Origin: Taxillus chinensis
Taxonomy: Eukaryota > Streptophyta > Magnoliopsida > Santalales > Loranthaceae
Length of the DNA stretch: 64,000 nt
Direction: 5' to 3'
Assembly: GCA_023512835.1 (NCBI GenBank)
Contig: CM042086.1
Location: 18,210,320 to 18,274,319 of the forward strand
This document shows, piece after piece, positions 34,478-47,104 of the stretch; position 1 is the stretch's first letter, and the number at the start of each line of letters is the position of its first letter. Position numbers and translations under genes: made by a program. Below the pieces are notes generated by a model. The model searched no databases, was not told the DNA's origin, and saw only the letters and a program-made list of their open reading frames with translations.

Positions 34478-36736
34478 TCATATGCTGTACGGTGGAGGCT
34501 TGGGCAGTCCGTTGACCAGGCCACAGAGCGCCACGTTGTCAGGCGCATTGTACTCGTCCCTGAGGGAACGTGCTGGGGACAGTACACTGATGTAAAACTG
34601 TTGTCCTAGGTAGCTCCTCTCCGCCATCGTCGACCTAACGTTCCACATCCCAGCGTTGTCGAACGTTAGCATCACCGCCGCCCACGACTTCGGGTACACC
34701 TGAATGGTGTGCCTGCTCAACGCATCTAGCAAGTTGTAGTTTTCCCTCTTGCTCGGAGTCCATCTCCCAGGTTCAATCCTAGTATCATATAAGACAACAA
34801 GTCCTATGCGTGTTAATAATGTTGGTACGTAATAATTAATTAGTAATATTGGTACTATAATAATGTTTATGTTTGTAACATGTAATTATTAACGACTACA
34901 TTATTGGCTTACGCGACGGGGAAGAAGGAATAGCCGCTGATGTGCCACGTCTGAATGGACTTCTCCTGGTTTTCGAAGATGATCTCCACAAAATTCCTGA
35001 AGGTTTGGTTTATAACGTTGGGTGAGATAGTGATTTTGTCATTAACGGTGGGGGGAGGGTCATCCGAAATGGTGTCGTAATTGAACACCTTGTCGGCGAT
35101 TCCGTAATACTCGGCGAGCTTCAAGGGCGTGTCCGGGTCCTTATGAGAGAATCCGTTGACGGCGTAGCGTAGCTTGCCGTCGACAGTGCCGGCGGAGTTG
35201 AGGATCCTGATGGTTCTTGTGACGTTGATGGCACCATAGTGGTACGAACCCTGCGGGTTGGGCCTGGCGGCGCTGGCCGACAGATTCCACCTCATCGTAC
35301 GGAACTGGTTGAGGGACCAAGCCCAGCCCTCAGGAGCTTCAGGAAGCACCGTCGACGCCGGGCCCTTTCCACCCTCATAGCCGAGGACCGCCGTGGCGTT
35401 GGTGACCTCCTTGAGGAAGCGCGTGGACGCGATCATGACGTAGTCTTTAGGCTCCTGGTTGGCGGTGACGAGAAGGGTATAGCACTGTCCCACATGGACG
35501 TCGAGGGAGTCGTACATGTTCTGCAACGAGTGTGACCCTTCGGTCTCCACGAGCTTCAGCTGGTGGCCTTGGATTCTGAAATTGAGGGTTGACTTGAGCC
35601 CCACGTTACAGACACGGTACTTATACGTCTTCCCAGGCTTCATGGTGAAGAGAGGCTCAAGGCTTTTGGACTTGCCGTTGATGAGGACACCATCAGGGCG
35701 GCCAATGGAGCGACCGTCGTCAAGCGATTTTCTGAGAGCAGAATGGCCCTGGGTGAACCAGTCGTTGATGAGGACGGTGTAGTCATCTTCCGGGTCCGGG
35801 TATGGGACGGGGATGAGGAGGCGAGTATTGATACGGAGGCCTCCGAAGCCGCCGGCGGCTTTGTGCATGGCGGTGCTAGGGTAGTAGAAGTAACTGCCGA
35901 TCTGGTCCTTCACCTGGAAGTGAAATGTGTAGTTTGAGCCCGGCGCGATGGGGCAGTTGGTTCCGGGCAACCCTTCTTGCCATGAGTTCTTCCTCTGCTG
36001 GATTCCATTCCTGCATGCATGCCCGCACATATATATAAATCAGCCCAGCGTCCCCGCCCGCCTTTTTCCTTTTTTCATTTTTTATTTTTTAGGTAATATT
36101 CAGCCCCACTATTTTTAAAAATAATATTATCCAATCAAACAATCCCAAACTAATCCAAATCAGAACCAATGACACTATAATTACCATTTGGCTAGACTGC
36201 CCCTTCATGTTCGCACAAATTAATATTCATAATCATAAATCTTATTAGCTTTTTAAATTTGAAAATAGATTCTTTGATTTGTCGTCCCTTTTCAATATGT
36301 TCCATTTCTGGACGTCTTTGTCATTTCAAAAATTACAAAAACACTCCATCAAGGCTTACCCTATACAGGCTACACACACATATATATACCGTGTACGTCC
36401 ATCGATTAAGACAACATAATTTATATATTAATTCTTGTATTTCTAAACATGCATGACTCATCACATGGCCCATGCATGTACGTACCAGGTTAGGAGGAAG
36501 GGTTCGTCGAGGTGGTTGAAAACGTTAACAACAACGTTGTTGTTGCTGGTGGAGTTGATATTGGGGCCGGGGAACTGGCCATTGATGAGAATGACTTGCT
36601 GTGGGACGCCGAGAGGGGAGAGTGTGCCGTAGGTGATGTTCCATGTGAACATCAGGTATGGGTCTTCTGCCCGCACGACCGTCGAGCCGGCCGATAGGCA
36701 CAGCAACAACGTTAGCAGCATCAGGCGGTCGTTCAT
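34478..36736 (-). CDS. SKS: SKU5-similar (SKS) multicopper-oxidase-like protein, 549 aa
   Basis: Three exons: 36736-36486, 36010-34913 and 34778-34478, with GT-AG junctions and phases 2 and 2, giving 549 codons plus TGA. A signal peptide (MNDRLMLLTLLLCLSAG, cleaved near VVRA-EDPY) is followed by three cupredoxin domains in Cu-oxidase_3, _1, _2 order: FTWNITYGTLSPLGVPQQ, KTYKYRVCNVGLKSTLNFRI and a C-terminal HTIQVYPKSWAAVM. The oxidase copper ligands are replaced: HWHG becomes LTWNGIQ, and the C-terminal HPxHLHG becomes IQTWHISGYSFF. The protein is therefore expected to be a non-oxidase. Closest in my memory are the Arabidopsis pollen-type SKS12/SKS14 proteins, secreted to the wall or membrane surface. 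It is divergently paired with the copy at 48202-50203. GPI addition is unlikely: there is no hydrophobic C-terminus. Confidence 0.92.
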
Positions 36737-39120
36737 TGCTGCCCGCCCACAATATACTATAAATAAATATATATATAAGTGTGTGTACTATACGCAGGTC
36801 CTTCGTGCGTTTTGTGAAAGTGTGTGTGAAGGATCAATTGGGATCGACCTATTACAGTGTGTTCTTTTGAGAGGCATGCAATGGGTCGGGGAAGGAGTGT
36901 ATGTATATATATATACCAAAGAGAATCAAGGACCTTTCGAGTTTTCCCCTAAAAATAAAATAGCCCTTGGTCCTCGCGACCCTTCTTTTGCGGTTTTCCT
37001 CTTATTCGCTTCCCTGTCCTTCAATCCCTTTCCTGAAGACACTCTCTTTATGTCCTAAAATAGTGTAGTTAAGATTCAAGTTTAATTGATAGCCACCTAG
37101 TCTTTTTCTGTGCTTTTGTCTTCTGTCTTTTCTTTTCCTCTATCCTGCGTACAAACTGTTTTGGGTATACTTAATTAGATAACGAGTTCATATAGTAAAT
37201 TATCTGAATCAGGATTCTCTAATGTTAAATCACAAAATAAAAGAAATTTAGATTTAAAATATTAAATATTTAATTTTATAAATTACCTTAGGAAATATCA
37301 TTCTCAATAAAAATTATTGAATTAATAATAATATACCTGAGTTTATTTATTCTTTTTGTATTTTATGCTGCAAAATCATTAATTAGGTTTGTATAATTAA
37401 TAGTCTTTATCAAATAACTTTCAATAGATATATAACATAGTTAACGTACCAATCTATTGTAATATTGTTAATCAAAGTAGAATTTGATTAATTTCAACTT
37501 TAAAAAAGTTTATTTCTCTAAAGGCAAGTGACTCGTGTTATTAATAATATCTTATATACATGCACATTATGAAAAATAACCATTTAATTACTTTTAAATA
37601 ATTTAGTGCATCAATCAGTTTCTTTGTTTTATTGAACAAATGTAATTTTAAGACCTTCAATTCTAAAAATAAATTTCTATTATCAATATCAATCAAGTTT
37701 ATCACAATATGTCTTCAAGCATTCACTACTAATAAAATTTAACTTCTTCAAATCAAACAAAAACCCAAACTTTTGCTCATATATATAATTGAAATTGCTC
37801 AAATCGTTTCTTCAATGAAGAAATACTTGTATCCATAATATACATGAAGTAATTAACTCCGAAGGATTCTTTTTGCAGATTGTATGTAAAAATTCTTGTC
37901 TTGGGTAGTGTTGAGAGATATCCATTCAATGAGAATGTAACTCTTTGGACGATAATGTAGTCGTCGATATGAGTGTTTTGACATTGATGCTTAGGCCCGA
38001 TTTCAAGATGGGATACCAAAAGGATGATTTTGGGACTTTTGGAAATATTTTGGTTAGCCTTGTGTGTGAAATGTTATTTAAGTTTGAAAACATCTTGATG
38101 GTGATATATTCGTCTTTTCGGGCTTTTTTACAATAATTAAGCTCAATAATTAGAGGTTAATAATTATTTTTTAGAGTTTATTAATTAAATGAAAAACAAA
38201 AATATAAATAGGAGAAAAAGAGAGAAAGTTTCTATGTTACGTTTCTTTGTTCTTGCATTGGGAGAACTCGAAGATGTGTGCGGAGCTTGATTGAGGGGGG
38301 GATTGGAGCCTTCAATTTGGAGCAAGTTAAGCTAATTTGATCCATGAGAATCTTTACAAATAGGTATTCCTAACTCTCTACACATGTGATTCTTGGTTTA
38401 AGCATGATTTGAGTATGAACTAGGAGATTAACATGAACCCTTGATTTTGAGAAAGAATGAAACCTTGAAGTTTAGGTTGTTTTGTAACCTAATGTGACTA
38501 AAAGAAGTTAAGAACATAACTCATTCTATGGGTAAATTTCAGCAAATCAACCTTCAAGCAAACCATGGATTAACAATTATTAAAAGTAAAATTTGTGAAA
38601 AAAATTATAAAATGTGAACCCTAGGCAACAATTTTTTTATAAAACCATGGATTTATATTTAATTTATTTTGTAAATAAATTATTTTGACAAGATGTATTT
38701 ATTACTATGTAAATAATAATAAAAACTTTCACAGTGAATTACTATCGAAACTAAACTACCTGATATAGTAGTTGGATTTTTTTTGAAAAAGTAATTTAGT
38801 TGTTATAGTAATTGTAATTGTAAATAGTCGTTGAGTTGAAATAGTAATTAGAATCATGTAGATGGTAGTAAACTAGAGAGAATAAAATGATAGTATTTAA
38901 AAAGAAGTAGTAAAACAATATAACATCAAGCTCTCAGGTGAATGCACAATTCAAGATTGCCACAACATTAGAGAAATGTGGTAAAGGAAAATTTTCAACA
39001 ATAATTTGTGCTAGTATTACATCATTGTTGGTAAAAAAAATAATGTGACTTTGTCATAAAAACTTGTTTTACCATACAACACTTTATTTCTGAGAAAGAT
39101 ATTCAGAGGACAAGGCGAAA
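36737..39120. other. Upstream SKS region and AT-rich spacer
   Basis: The first roughly 200 bp are the putative SKS promoter (TATATATATA near 36908-36920 and a CATGCA element near 36876). The rest, to 39120, is AT-rich with no recognised gene. Confidence 0.4.
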
Positions 39121-39124
39121 GTGA

Positions 39125-39435
39125 ACATCTTCAAACGATTACCACCCCTAACATTAGTAACCAAAGTCCAAAGTTTCTTGGAAAATGCTAGCATAGATGG
39201 TTTATCAAAAAAAAAATTGAACATTGCTTAACCACTTACATCCCTATTGGCAAAAGACTTTGTGTTTCATTTGGATGAGTCTTTCTTAAAAGCTTTTGAG
39301 AAAATTAAGAAAGCTCTCATCACAACTCCTATTATTCAAACCCCGAATTGAGAGCTGAGCTTCCATTCGAGATCATGTGTGCCCTAGTGATTTTGCTATT
39401 GGAGCAGTTTTAGGCTAGCAAAAAAACAAAAAGGT
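39125..39435 (+). pseudogene. Ty3/gypsy reverse transcriptase-RNase H fragment
   Basis: A short stretch reads RLPPLTLVTKVQSFLENAS, PLTSLLAKDFVFHLDES, KIKKALITTPIIQTPN and, after a frameshift, SDFAIGAVLG. This is the RT thumb to RNase H junction of a gypsy polyprotein. It is broken by stops. No other gypsy domain is present nearby. Confidence 0.8.
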
Positions 39436-39740
39436 CAAGTGGATTGTTTTGCTTGTTGTTCGTGTTTGCTAATATTGTTGACAATTGATAAAGGAGGTTA
39501 TATTATTTGTGTAACTGGATTTGGATATGGTTTTTGGGTCAATGTTGCTGCCAAAAATGTGGTTTTCTTTGCTTTGCAATTAGGTAGTTATGTTGTTTTG
39601 TGTCTGTTGTGGCTTTGATCGTACATTGTCTTTTGTGGTGTTATCAAGTGTTTGTACCCCATGTAGGATCCTATGGCTACACCTGCAGTCCTCATGGTTG
39701 CTACTTAGTTTTTTTACATGAATAAAAAAAATTCTAGAAA
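39436..39740 (+). mobile_element. LINE 3' end with A-rich tail, inside the gypsy fragment
   Basis: T/G-rich text of the kind at the 3' ends of plant LINEs (TGCTTGTTGTTCGTG, CATGTAGGATCCTATGGCTA, CACCTGCAGTCCTCATGG) ends in AATAAAAAAAATTC at about 39722-39735. It abuts the gypsy RNase H text directly. No coding part is retained and I could not find a clear target duplication. Confidence 0.5.
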
Positions 39741-41100
39741 AACCAAAATCTCTTTTCCTTTATTTCCTTTTTCCCTAAATCAAATCCTTTCAAGAAAAAA
39801 ATATGTGGCTTAAAACTCTTTCTGAAAAAAAATATTCAAAAAATTAAAAAAAAGTTATCTTATATCACTTAGGACAAACCTTTAGAGCCATACTTTGTGA
39901 CTAACACCCTAAACAAAATTGTAGGATTGTATAACTTCAATAAAGACAACATAAAAAACTTAAAAGGATGTAAAAATTATTTTCCTATTCAAACAATCAA
40001 AAAGGTAGATCAAAACAATGAAGGATAACGAAAAAGACTAAATAAATTATCTACCTTGTAATGGCCTAGACGCATGTAAAAGGGTTATAAGGTTGTTGTA
40101 AAAACTAACCCATGATAATCTACCTTATAATTTTTCCCCATGACATGCATCTTATATATTAAGGGAAAAAATCGAGATTAGGCAAATTAAGAAAAATCAA
40201 ATAAAATTAGCTCAAACAAGTAGAAATTTATGAATTCTAAAATAAGTATCAAATTTGAGTATCATAAGGTGCTAATCCTTGTTATATGTAACTGATTTTT
40301 GAATATATTTTTGGGAATGTAGACCAATCTTTTAGTTACTCAAGGTGATCAATTATATCCAAAAAATGAAGAGTGATGATTCTATTATTTTTTTATCAAT
40401 TAGGCTTTGGTCGAGACTATTCCAAATGGATAATTCAATAATAACATTATTGATTATATTAGACGGTAAACTAATTGAATTGTAAATTGCATGCAATTTA
40501 AACCAAACAATGAATGTATGTATTGCATTAGATTTCTAATTCGTGTAATTTTTTGTTTAACTCATGGCCATTTTTATTATTCACAACGAATAAAGGTTAA
40601 TATTATAGTTTTAAAGCAAAACAATATTTTAAAGTTTGTGTTAGGTTTATCTGAATTGCTAATATATGAAAAATAATATAATGAGTGTCGTGTCATTACA
40701 TGATTGAATGATTCAGATTATATTTTTATTTAATAAAAATATTATAAATTATAATTGAAAAAAAACCAATCCGCTGATAAATAGTAAAAAAAAATGAGAG
40801 ATGAAAAAAAAAACCTCCAAACAAAACAAAACCTTCACAACAACAAATGGGATCAGCACATTCGGCCTTGTATCTCGTCCCAGAAGGGCTTAAGTTGTCT
40901 TTATTTAACTAATAAATGGAAACAAACAATAATACTACTACTTATATTTGGTCATTTTATTAAGTGTATCGAATTTGAAACTTCGGTGATGAAAATGGCC
41001 AAGACCCGATTGTCGATTGGGACGAGGATTTGATCATTTGATGAGGAGCGTAAAAACCGCGAAGTCGGGGTTGTTGGCGGAAGGCTTTAAAAAGGAGAGA
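39741..41100. other. AT-rich non-coding spacer
   Basis: There are no recognisable domains. Short frames (such as 40491-40676) have AT-driven composition. Confidence 0.4.
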
Positions 41101-41132
41101 ACATGGAAGTCGCGACTCGGTCATGCCCTTCC

Positions 41133-41141
41133 AAACCCTAA
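41133..41141 (+). promoter_or_regulatory. Telo-box upstream of PUR-alpha
   Basis: AAACCCTAA lies 246 bp before the first start codon. Telo-boxes are common near transcription starts of plant growth and translation genes, and plant PUR-alpha is known to bind this motif, so self-regulation is possible. The 5' UTR that follows is CAA-rich (CAACAACAACATCAACATC near 41230). Confidence 0.55.
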
Positions 41142-41378
41142 TTCGCAAACCCACCCACGAACAAACCACCACCGCCCCTTTCCCCTCCCGGATCCACCCC
41201 TCTCAGGCTCCTAAATCCTAATCGCCTAACAACAACAACATCAACATCAACAACAACAACCGTACCGCCGTGGCGAATTATAATCTAGGTTTTGTTTCTG
41301 GGTTTGGGTAGTATAATCTAGGCTGTTTTTGGTGGTCTACGAGGTTTTGATTGGGTTGATTGAGGTGGGTAAGGTTGG

Positions 41379-44300
41379 ATGATGGAGGGGGGTTCAGGGG
41401 GCGGGAGCGATGTGGAGTTGATGTGCAAGACGCTGCAGGTGGAGCACAAGCTGTTCTACTTTGACCTCAAGGAGAATCCCCGCGGCCGATACCTCAAGAT
41501 TTCCGAAAAGACATCCGCTACCAGGTCTACCATCATTGTTCCCTTCAATGGCATTTCGTGGTTCCTGGATCTCTTCAATTACTATGTCAACTCCGACAAT
41601 CAGGAAACTTTCAGCAAGGAATTGCAGCTCGACACCAAAGTACTCTTTTTTCTTTAACCCATATTCCCCCCTTTTTAATTCATGTTCTTTCTTAGTGTTT
41701 AGTGTTGTTTTTCATGCTTGTTTTCAGGTGTTTTACTTCGACATTGGCGAAAATAGAAGGGGTCGCTTTTTGAAGGTTAACCTATTCCGGCCTTCATTGT
41801 TTTTATTTTCCCTAGGTTTTCTGGGTATGCTTACGATGTTTTATTTTGTTCATAATGATGAAAAACCATTTAAAAACAACTTAACCCACCTTTGTTGATG
41901 AAAGCCATGTAAAGAGTGATGTAAATTTCGCTTGCTATGAACATAGTTCTATCTGGCTATGTCATGCTTGGCAATGTACAAAAAAATATTGAATCATTTT
42001 CCTCTATGTTAGGTATTAAAAAAGTTATATAGAACTAACTATTTGTGTCATAAACTTGGAGAGATGATCAATAGAAAAACACAGAACCTTCTTTGTCTTG
42101 TAGTATTGCCCTAGATTCTGAGATATTGTGATCGAGTTAGAGCCACAATAGGCTCCTCATCATGCAGAACTTTAGGCAAAAGTGTGCGAGATCTTTGGCA
42201 GTGATTCAGTAACTCGAATAGTCTTATGTGTTTCTGAACCATTGTTTATTCGGGACTTTTACTTATTCATGTAAGCATGAGTGTTGCTTAAATTTTTAGT
42301 TTAGAATTAATGGAGTTTCATTCTTAAAATAGCAATGGCGTCTCTTTACTAGTTCCTACACTCGTAGTTAAATCAGCTTCTTCCTGATTATCGTTTTATT
42401 TCCTTTTAATGTTCTTGGACAAAGATTGTTGTGATCATTTCATTCCATAACACATTTGACATGCCAAGGCTTATAGAATATTGTTCAAAGCCAAAATGGC
42501 ATACCTGAAACCTGGTTTCCGAATTTGCTCAAAATGCATGAAATCTTTAGGCTCAACTTCTTGGCCTGTCCCAACTGGTTTCTGATTTTGTTCTTGCTAA
42601 TATGCATGTCCTTGGCTATTCGTGTAGGCGCACCTCGTGCTAATCTGTGATGGACACTAATTTATCTAGAGTCCAACACACTAATAGTGTTATCTTATTT
42701 AGAATTAATCCCGATATGGTGCAATGCTCATGATTGTCAGGACTATCTTGGATTTCATGAATTACTGCTGTTGCCAGAGAAACTTCTTGACAAGGCTTCT
42801 TGAATTCCTTTAAATTCATATCCCTTTTCTTAATGAGGGCCAATACTTACTTCAGGCTTAACAAACCATAAGCTTTCAGCTCAATGAAAGACTATCACTT
42901 TGTCATAATGTAGCTGGTATGGGGGTAATTCCATTCAATAGGTGAAAGTAGCACTCTAGATTTGTGTCTCCTTTAGTCGTGTTTCCATTATTGAGCAGTA
43001 ACATTTCACAAGTGGTATTTGGACCTGGAATATTTTCTGGCATGCTGGAATCTGTCCCAGGTCGGCTATATGATTCTCATTTTGGCTTTCCTTGAGCCAC
43101 TCCCATGTAGAAAGTTATCAAAGTTCCAAGCCAACAAGAATCACTATTTTTTCAGATAGGATATCTTATGTATCAGTCAATTGGTTTTATAAATTGTTTT
43201 GTTTCTTTTCTTGTTTTTCCTTTTTTTATTTTCCCGGAATTTAGTTCCTTGTCTTCTTAATTGCTTTGCTGAGTTCCCAAATATAGATCAAAGCACCACT
43301 GTGGAGGAATTAGTTTGTGTAATCGGTGAAGATCAACTGGTTGTCCTTTAGAGGTTTTTTTTCTCATTATTTTCTGTTGCTCCATTGATCAACAGAAAAA
43401 GGAAGAAGTTGCAGACATAAGTGAAATACCTCTGATGAGTTTTTTTTTTGTGATTCGGTGATTTGATTTTTTTCTAAAAAATCAAGTGGTGTTATTTTAC
43501 TCAGATCCCATTTATCAATTGTAGAAAGATTTGCAATGTTGGTTATGAATCATGTATTGTTCTTTCTAGATTGTGTAGTTTTCTTTTCCCAACTCCTCTC
43601 ACCTTAGAAGGATGGCAATTATCGAGGTTTACTATGATATCAGAAACCTGGGTTTTATTTGCCTCTTCCTTAAATGCAGTTAATGTGTGCAGGTATCTGA
43701 GGCTTCTGTCAACAGAAACCGAAGCACAATCATTGTTCCTGCAGGAAGTGCTCAGGATGAGGGATGGGCATCATTTAGGGACATACTGGCAGAAATTAAT
43801 GATGCATCAAGGGTTTTCATGCTGCCAAATCAGGTTTCTTTGTGTTCAATGCATTAATTTGAACACTAGTTTTTTCTATAGTTGTCAAAGCAGGGATGCC
43901 CTCAATTCTGCCTTTGAATTTTCTATGGTTGTGTCAAAGCAGCAACGTTCTGAACCAGCAGAGCGTCTGGCTGGGCTCTCAGATGATGTTGGGGTTGGCT
44001 TCATATCTGGCACTCAGTCTGCTCCTGCATCTGACCTGAATGTAGACAGGTCAGTTGAATTGCCTCCACAGGAGGACAACTTGGGGGTCTCAAAAGTGTT
44101 CCGAGCCGATCAAAAGCGGTTCTTCTTTGATCTTGGGAACAACAACCGGGGCCATTTTTTGAGGATATCCGAGGTTTGCTTGAACAACCGTTTTTCCTTT
44201 TTTTATTGTTTTATTCCCTGAGTCCTTAAACGGTCCTAAACAGCTTTGGATATATATTAGAAATGTTATTATTGTTACAGGTGGCAGGATCAGATCGCTC

Positions 44301-44433
44301 CTCTATTATTCTGCCTTTATCAGGACTGAAGCAATTTCATGAAATAGTGGGTCACTTTGTGGAAATCACAAAAGATCGGCTCGACGGAATGACAGGTGCC
44401 AGTGTTCGAACTGTGGAAGCCCCCCAAAGATGA
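41379..44433 (+). CDS. PURA1: PUR-alpha single-stranded DNA/RNA-binding protein, 277 aa
   Basis: Five exons, all joined in phase 0: 41379-41639, 41728-41775, 43693-43833, 43943-44173 and 44281-44433 (TGA). There are three PUR repeats. Repeat 1 is KTLQVEHKLFYFDLKENPRG with GRYLKISEK. Repeat 2, at the exon 1-3 joins, is KVFYFDIGENRRGRFLK then VSEASVNRNRSTIIVP. Repeat 3 is RADQKRFFFDLGNNNRGHFL then ISEVAGSDRSSIILP. The family binds purine-rich and telo-box sequences in the nucleus. Length (277, or 276 from the second Met) is near the 296 aa of Arabidopsis At2g32080. The start is ambiguous between adjacent ATGs at 41379 and 41382. Intron 2 is 1.9 kb without a visible gene. Confidence 0.93.
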
Positions 44434-46080
44434 TCCCCAGATAAACGTTAGGATTTGAAGAAACTGGAAAAATCCACATGCCTTTGAAGTTTGCTTTAGA
44501 GCTACGTGAGGGTTATGGTTTGTGTTATTTTTGTGTTCCTGGTATCTAATTTCCCAGTCTAGAAATAATAATCTGGTCACTGGTAGTGAGCAGATAGAAG
44601 ATGGATAGATAAAATAATAATAAAAAAAAAGGAAGAAGCCAGTTCAAATAATGTTTTTCTGTTTTGTTTTAAACATCAGGAAATATACCCAGAATTCAGA
44701 ACCCTGTATACCATCCACAATGGAAACTGGGGGATCCATCAGCCTCTTTTTTTGGGTAGGTTTTCGTTAGCTATTTTAGTGTGACGCCCCAGGTGATAAA
44801 TGTGAGTATTTGTATACCACTCTGGCTTTGGCTTGGATTGCCTTATTTTTGTATTACACACTGGGAAAAGGTGATGTGGTTCATAGTACTGCCTTTTGAC
44901 ATATATCTCAGCAGGTAGCAAAAATGTTTTAAATGTGTTTATTTAAATTGAATGAATATGAAAGTACATAGTTGCTTGACAGTTTTTTTTATACGACGTT
45001 ACATAGTCACAAATGAAAAGGGCCGGTATTTGTTTCTCATTCTGGCTTTGGCTTGGATTGCGGGTACTTTTGCATTACTCGTATATGGGATAGCAAACAT
45101 GACCCTTGGTACGATATAATTTCCATATATCTCAATTGGATGCGTAAGTGCTTTAATTAACATTACGTTTTTAATATTCATTTGATATATGCGTTCGTTA
45201 TTGCATCACGCATATTCGTAGAGAAAAAGATAACATGGTTTAACATTGTGAAAAATTGGTTTGTACAAGTAAAAAGAATAAATATATGATGATAATATTT
45301 GGACACAAGTTTTTCCCTATAACAAATATAGGGTCTTTGGGTATTTTGCCCTCCTCAAAAGCTATGCTAACCCATGAAAACATGGTAGTGTTGTGAACTA
45401 AATTTGGTATGTTTAGTTATCCGCTTTGATTTTAAAGAAGTAGGAATTGTTTTTGGTACGAAAAAGTGATAATAATAAAAAATTAGTTTTCATTTTAAGA
45501 ATATTTTTTTATTATTTGAAAATGATTTTTCAGAAAAATATAATTTCTCTTTTAGCGTGTTAACATATGAAAATGTAGGAAAACGTTTTCCTTTGTTTTG
45601 CTATAAGCACAATGTTTCGTAAGAAAAAAAAGATTGGAAGGCCCTTTTGGTTGACGATAAGGATCAGCAGTAGAAATTTAAAAATCCGATTCGACCAGCA
45701 ATAACCTTGAGCTAATCTAAAGCCAAATACCCAACTATTCAGGAAACGCAATACTACATCCAGCTTACCACCCGATTTCTCTCTCCCTCTACTGCTAGGT
45801 GGAATTGATGTGTATATTTAATACCAACACCCCGCATGCCCAAACTTGGTTGGAATGTGACCCGTTTCATGTATCTAATCTCGTAGGAATAGCTTCTTTT
45901 TGACTGGTGAAAGTCACTTTCAATTCATATATATTACATAAATAAATAAAATCGGGGTATTTAACATATTTGTAGGTGATAAAATTAACTGTGTATTTTA
46001 AGAAAATAAAATAAAATATCATAGTGAGAACATTAGTTCATCCATATGATGATTGATCATTTAGATGATATATCTTACTC
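44434..46080. other. PUR-alpha 3' flank with a duplicated segment
   Basis: Two copies of a segment with CTGGCTTTGGCTTGGATTGC occur at about 44800 and 45027, a period of about 225 bp. Both continue to TTTGTATTACAC or TTTGCATTACTC, then CATATATCTCA. No other gene is seen. Confidence 0.5.
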
Positions 46081-46104
46081 GTCTTAAGCTAAGAGCACTT
46101 ACTT

Positions 46105-46385
46105 ACAGTGTAATAATTAAATATTTTAATAAATTTGCTTATGTGAAGTAATATTGCCTACAAATTCGATTCAAAATATGTGTTTTGACTAAATTTTTTA
46201 TTAAATATCAAACTTTGAAATACCGGCTAATTTAGTAATATTGTCAAATTTGACTAGTCAATAGTTCAAAATTTGATATTTAATAAAAATTTTAGTCAAA
46301 ACATATAATTCGAGTCAAATTAGTGGCCAATATTACTTTATGTAGGTAAATTTATTAAAATATTATTCGTCTATTTTACCAGAGT
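46105..46385. mobile_element. MITE with long hairpin arms
   Basis: The left arm (46110-46225: AATATTTTAATAAATTTGC, GAAGTAATATTG, GTTTTGACTAAA, TTATTAAATATCAAA) is repeated as the reverse complement in the right arm (46265-46375). The loop is about 40 bp. Non-coding. Ends and target duplication are not certain. Confidence 0.78.
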
Positions 46386-46399
46386 GTGGTCTAAAGCAT

Positions 46400-47100
46400 T
46401 AAAAAAATTATATAAGTCAATAACTTTTACAAATATAAATAACTTGAATTATAATTAACTTATATATATATATATAAGTTGAATTAAAAATAACTTGGGA
46501 AATAAAGAATTTTAAAATTTTGACAAATTTTAATATTTAACGAATTTTTTCACAATATATATCAAGAGAGAGAGAGAGAGAGAATATGGAATACATAGTT
46601 TATGATTTGGGTTCCTATTTATAGATTTAATTTAATAATATTTTTGTAAATAAAAATTAGTAATAAATTAATTAAATTTTTTTGAACCACTTTTTTTTGC
46701 ACCAAGTGAGATTGTTGATCTAATCCCAGCCGTTGTGGATAATTATGAGGAGCTCGTAGTATTACAGCGTATAGTATTTCAGCCTATTTTGTTATCAATA
46801 ATTATTAATTACGAGGAGTGTATGGTTTCTTCTAACGAATTCTTGTAATATAGCCTATATATAAGGTTGCAATTGTGTACTTATGAAAAACATATGTTTT
46901 TGGAGTAAAACATAGAAATTTCTTAAAAGGAGTTTTGTGTAATTCGCTTTCCTGTATTTTAGACTTTGTTTGTCTAAGTGGTGTTATTTCGATAATCCAA
47001 CTAATTTGATAGTGGGATTTTAGCATCGCCACGATTGAAGTATAGTTCTTCCCATACTTGTACAGCTTAGTTCTTATCCTGATTCACTATTTATCACTTG
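46400..47100. other. AT-rich spacer with SSRs
   Basis: (AT)n is at about 46461-46477 and (GA)n at 46567-46582. No gene is seen. Confidence 0.4.
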
Positions 47101-47104
47101 GTAT

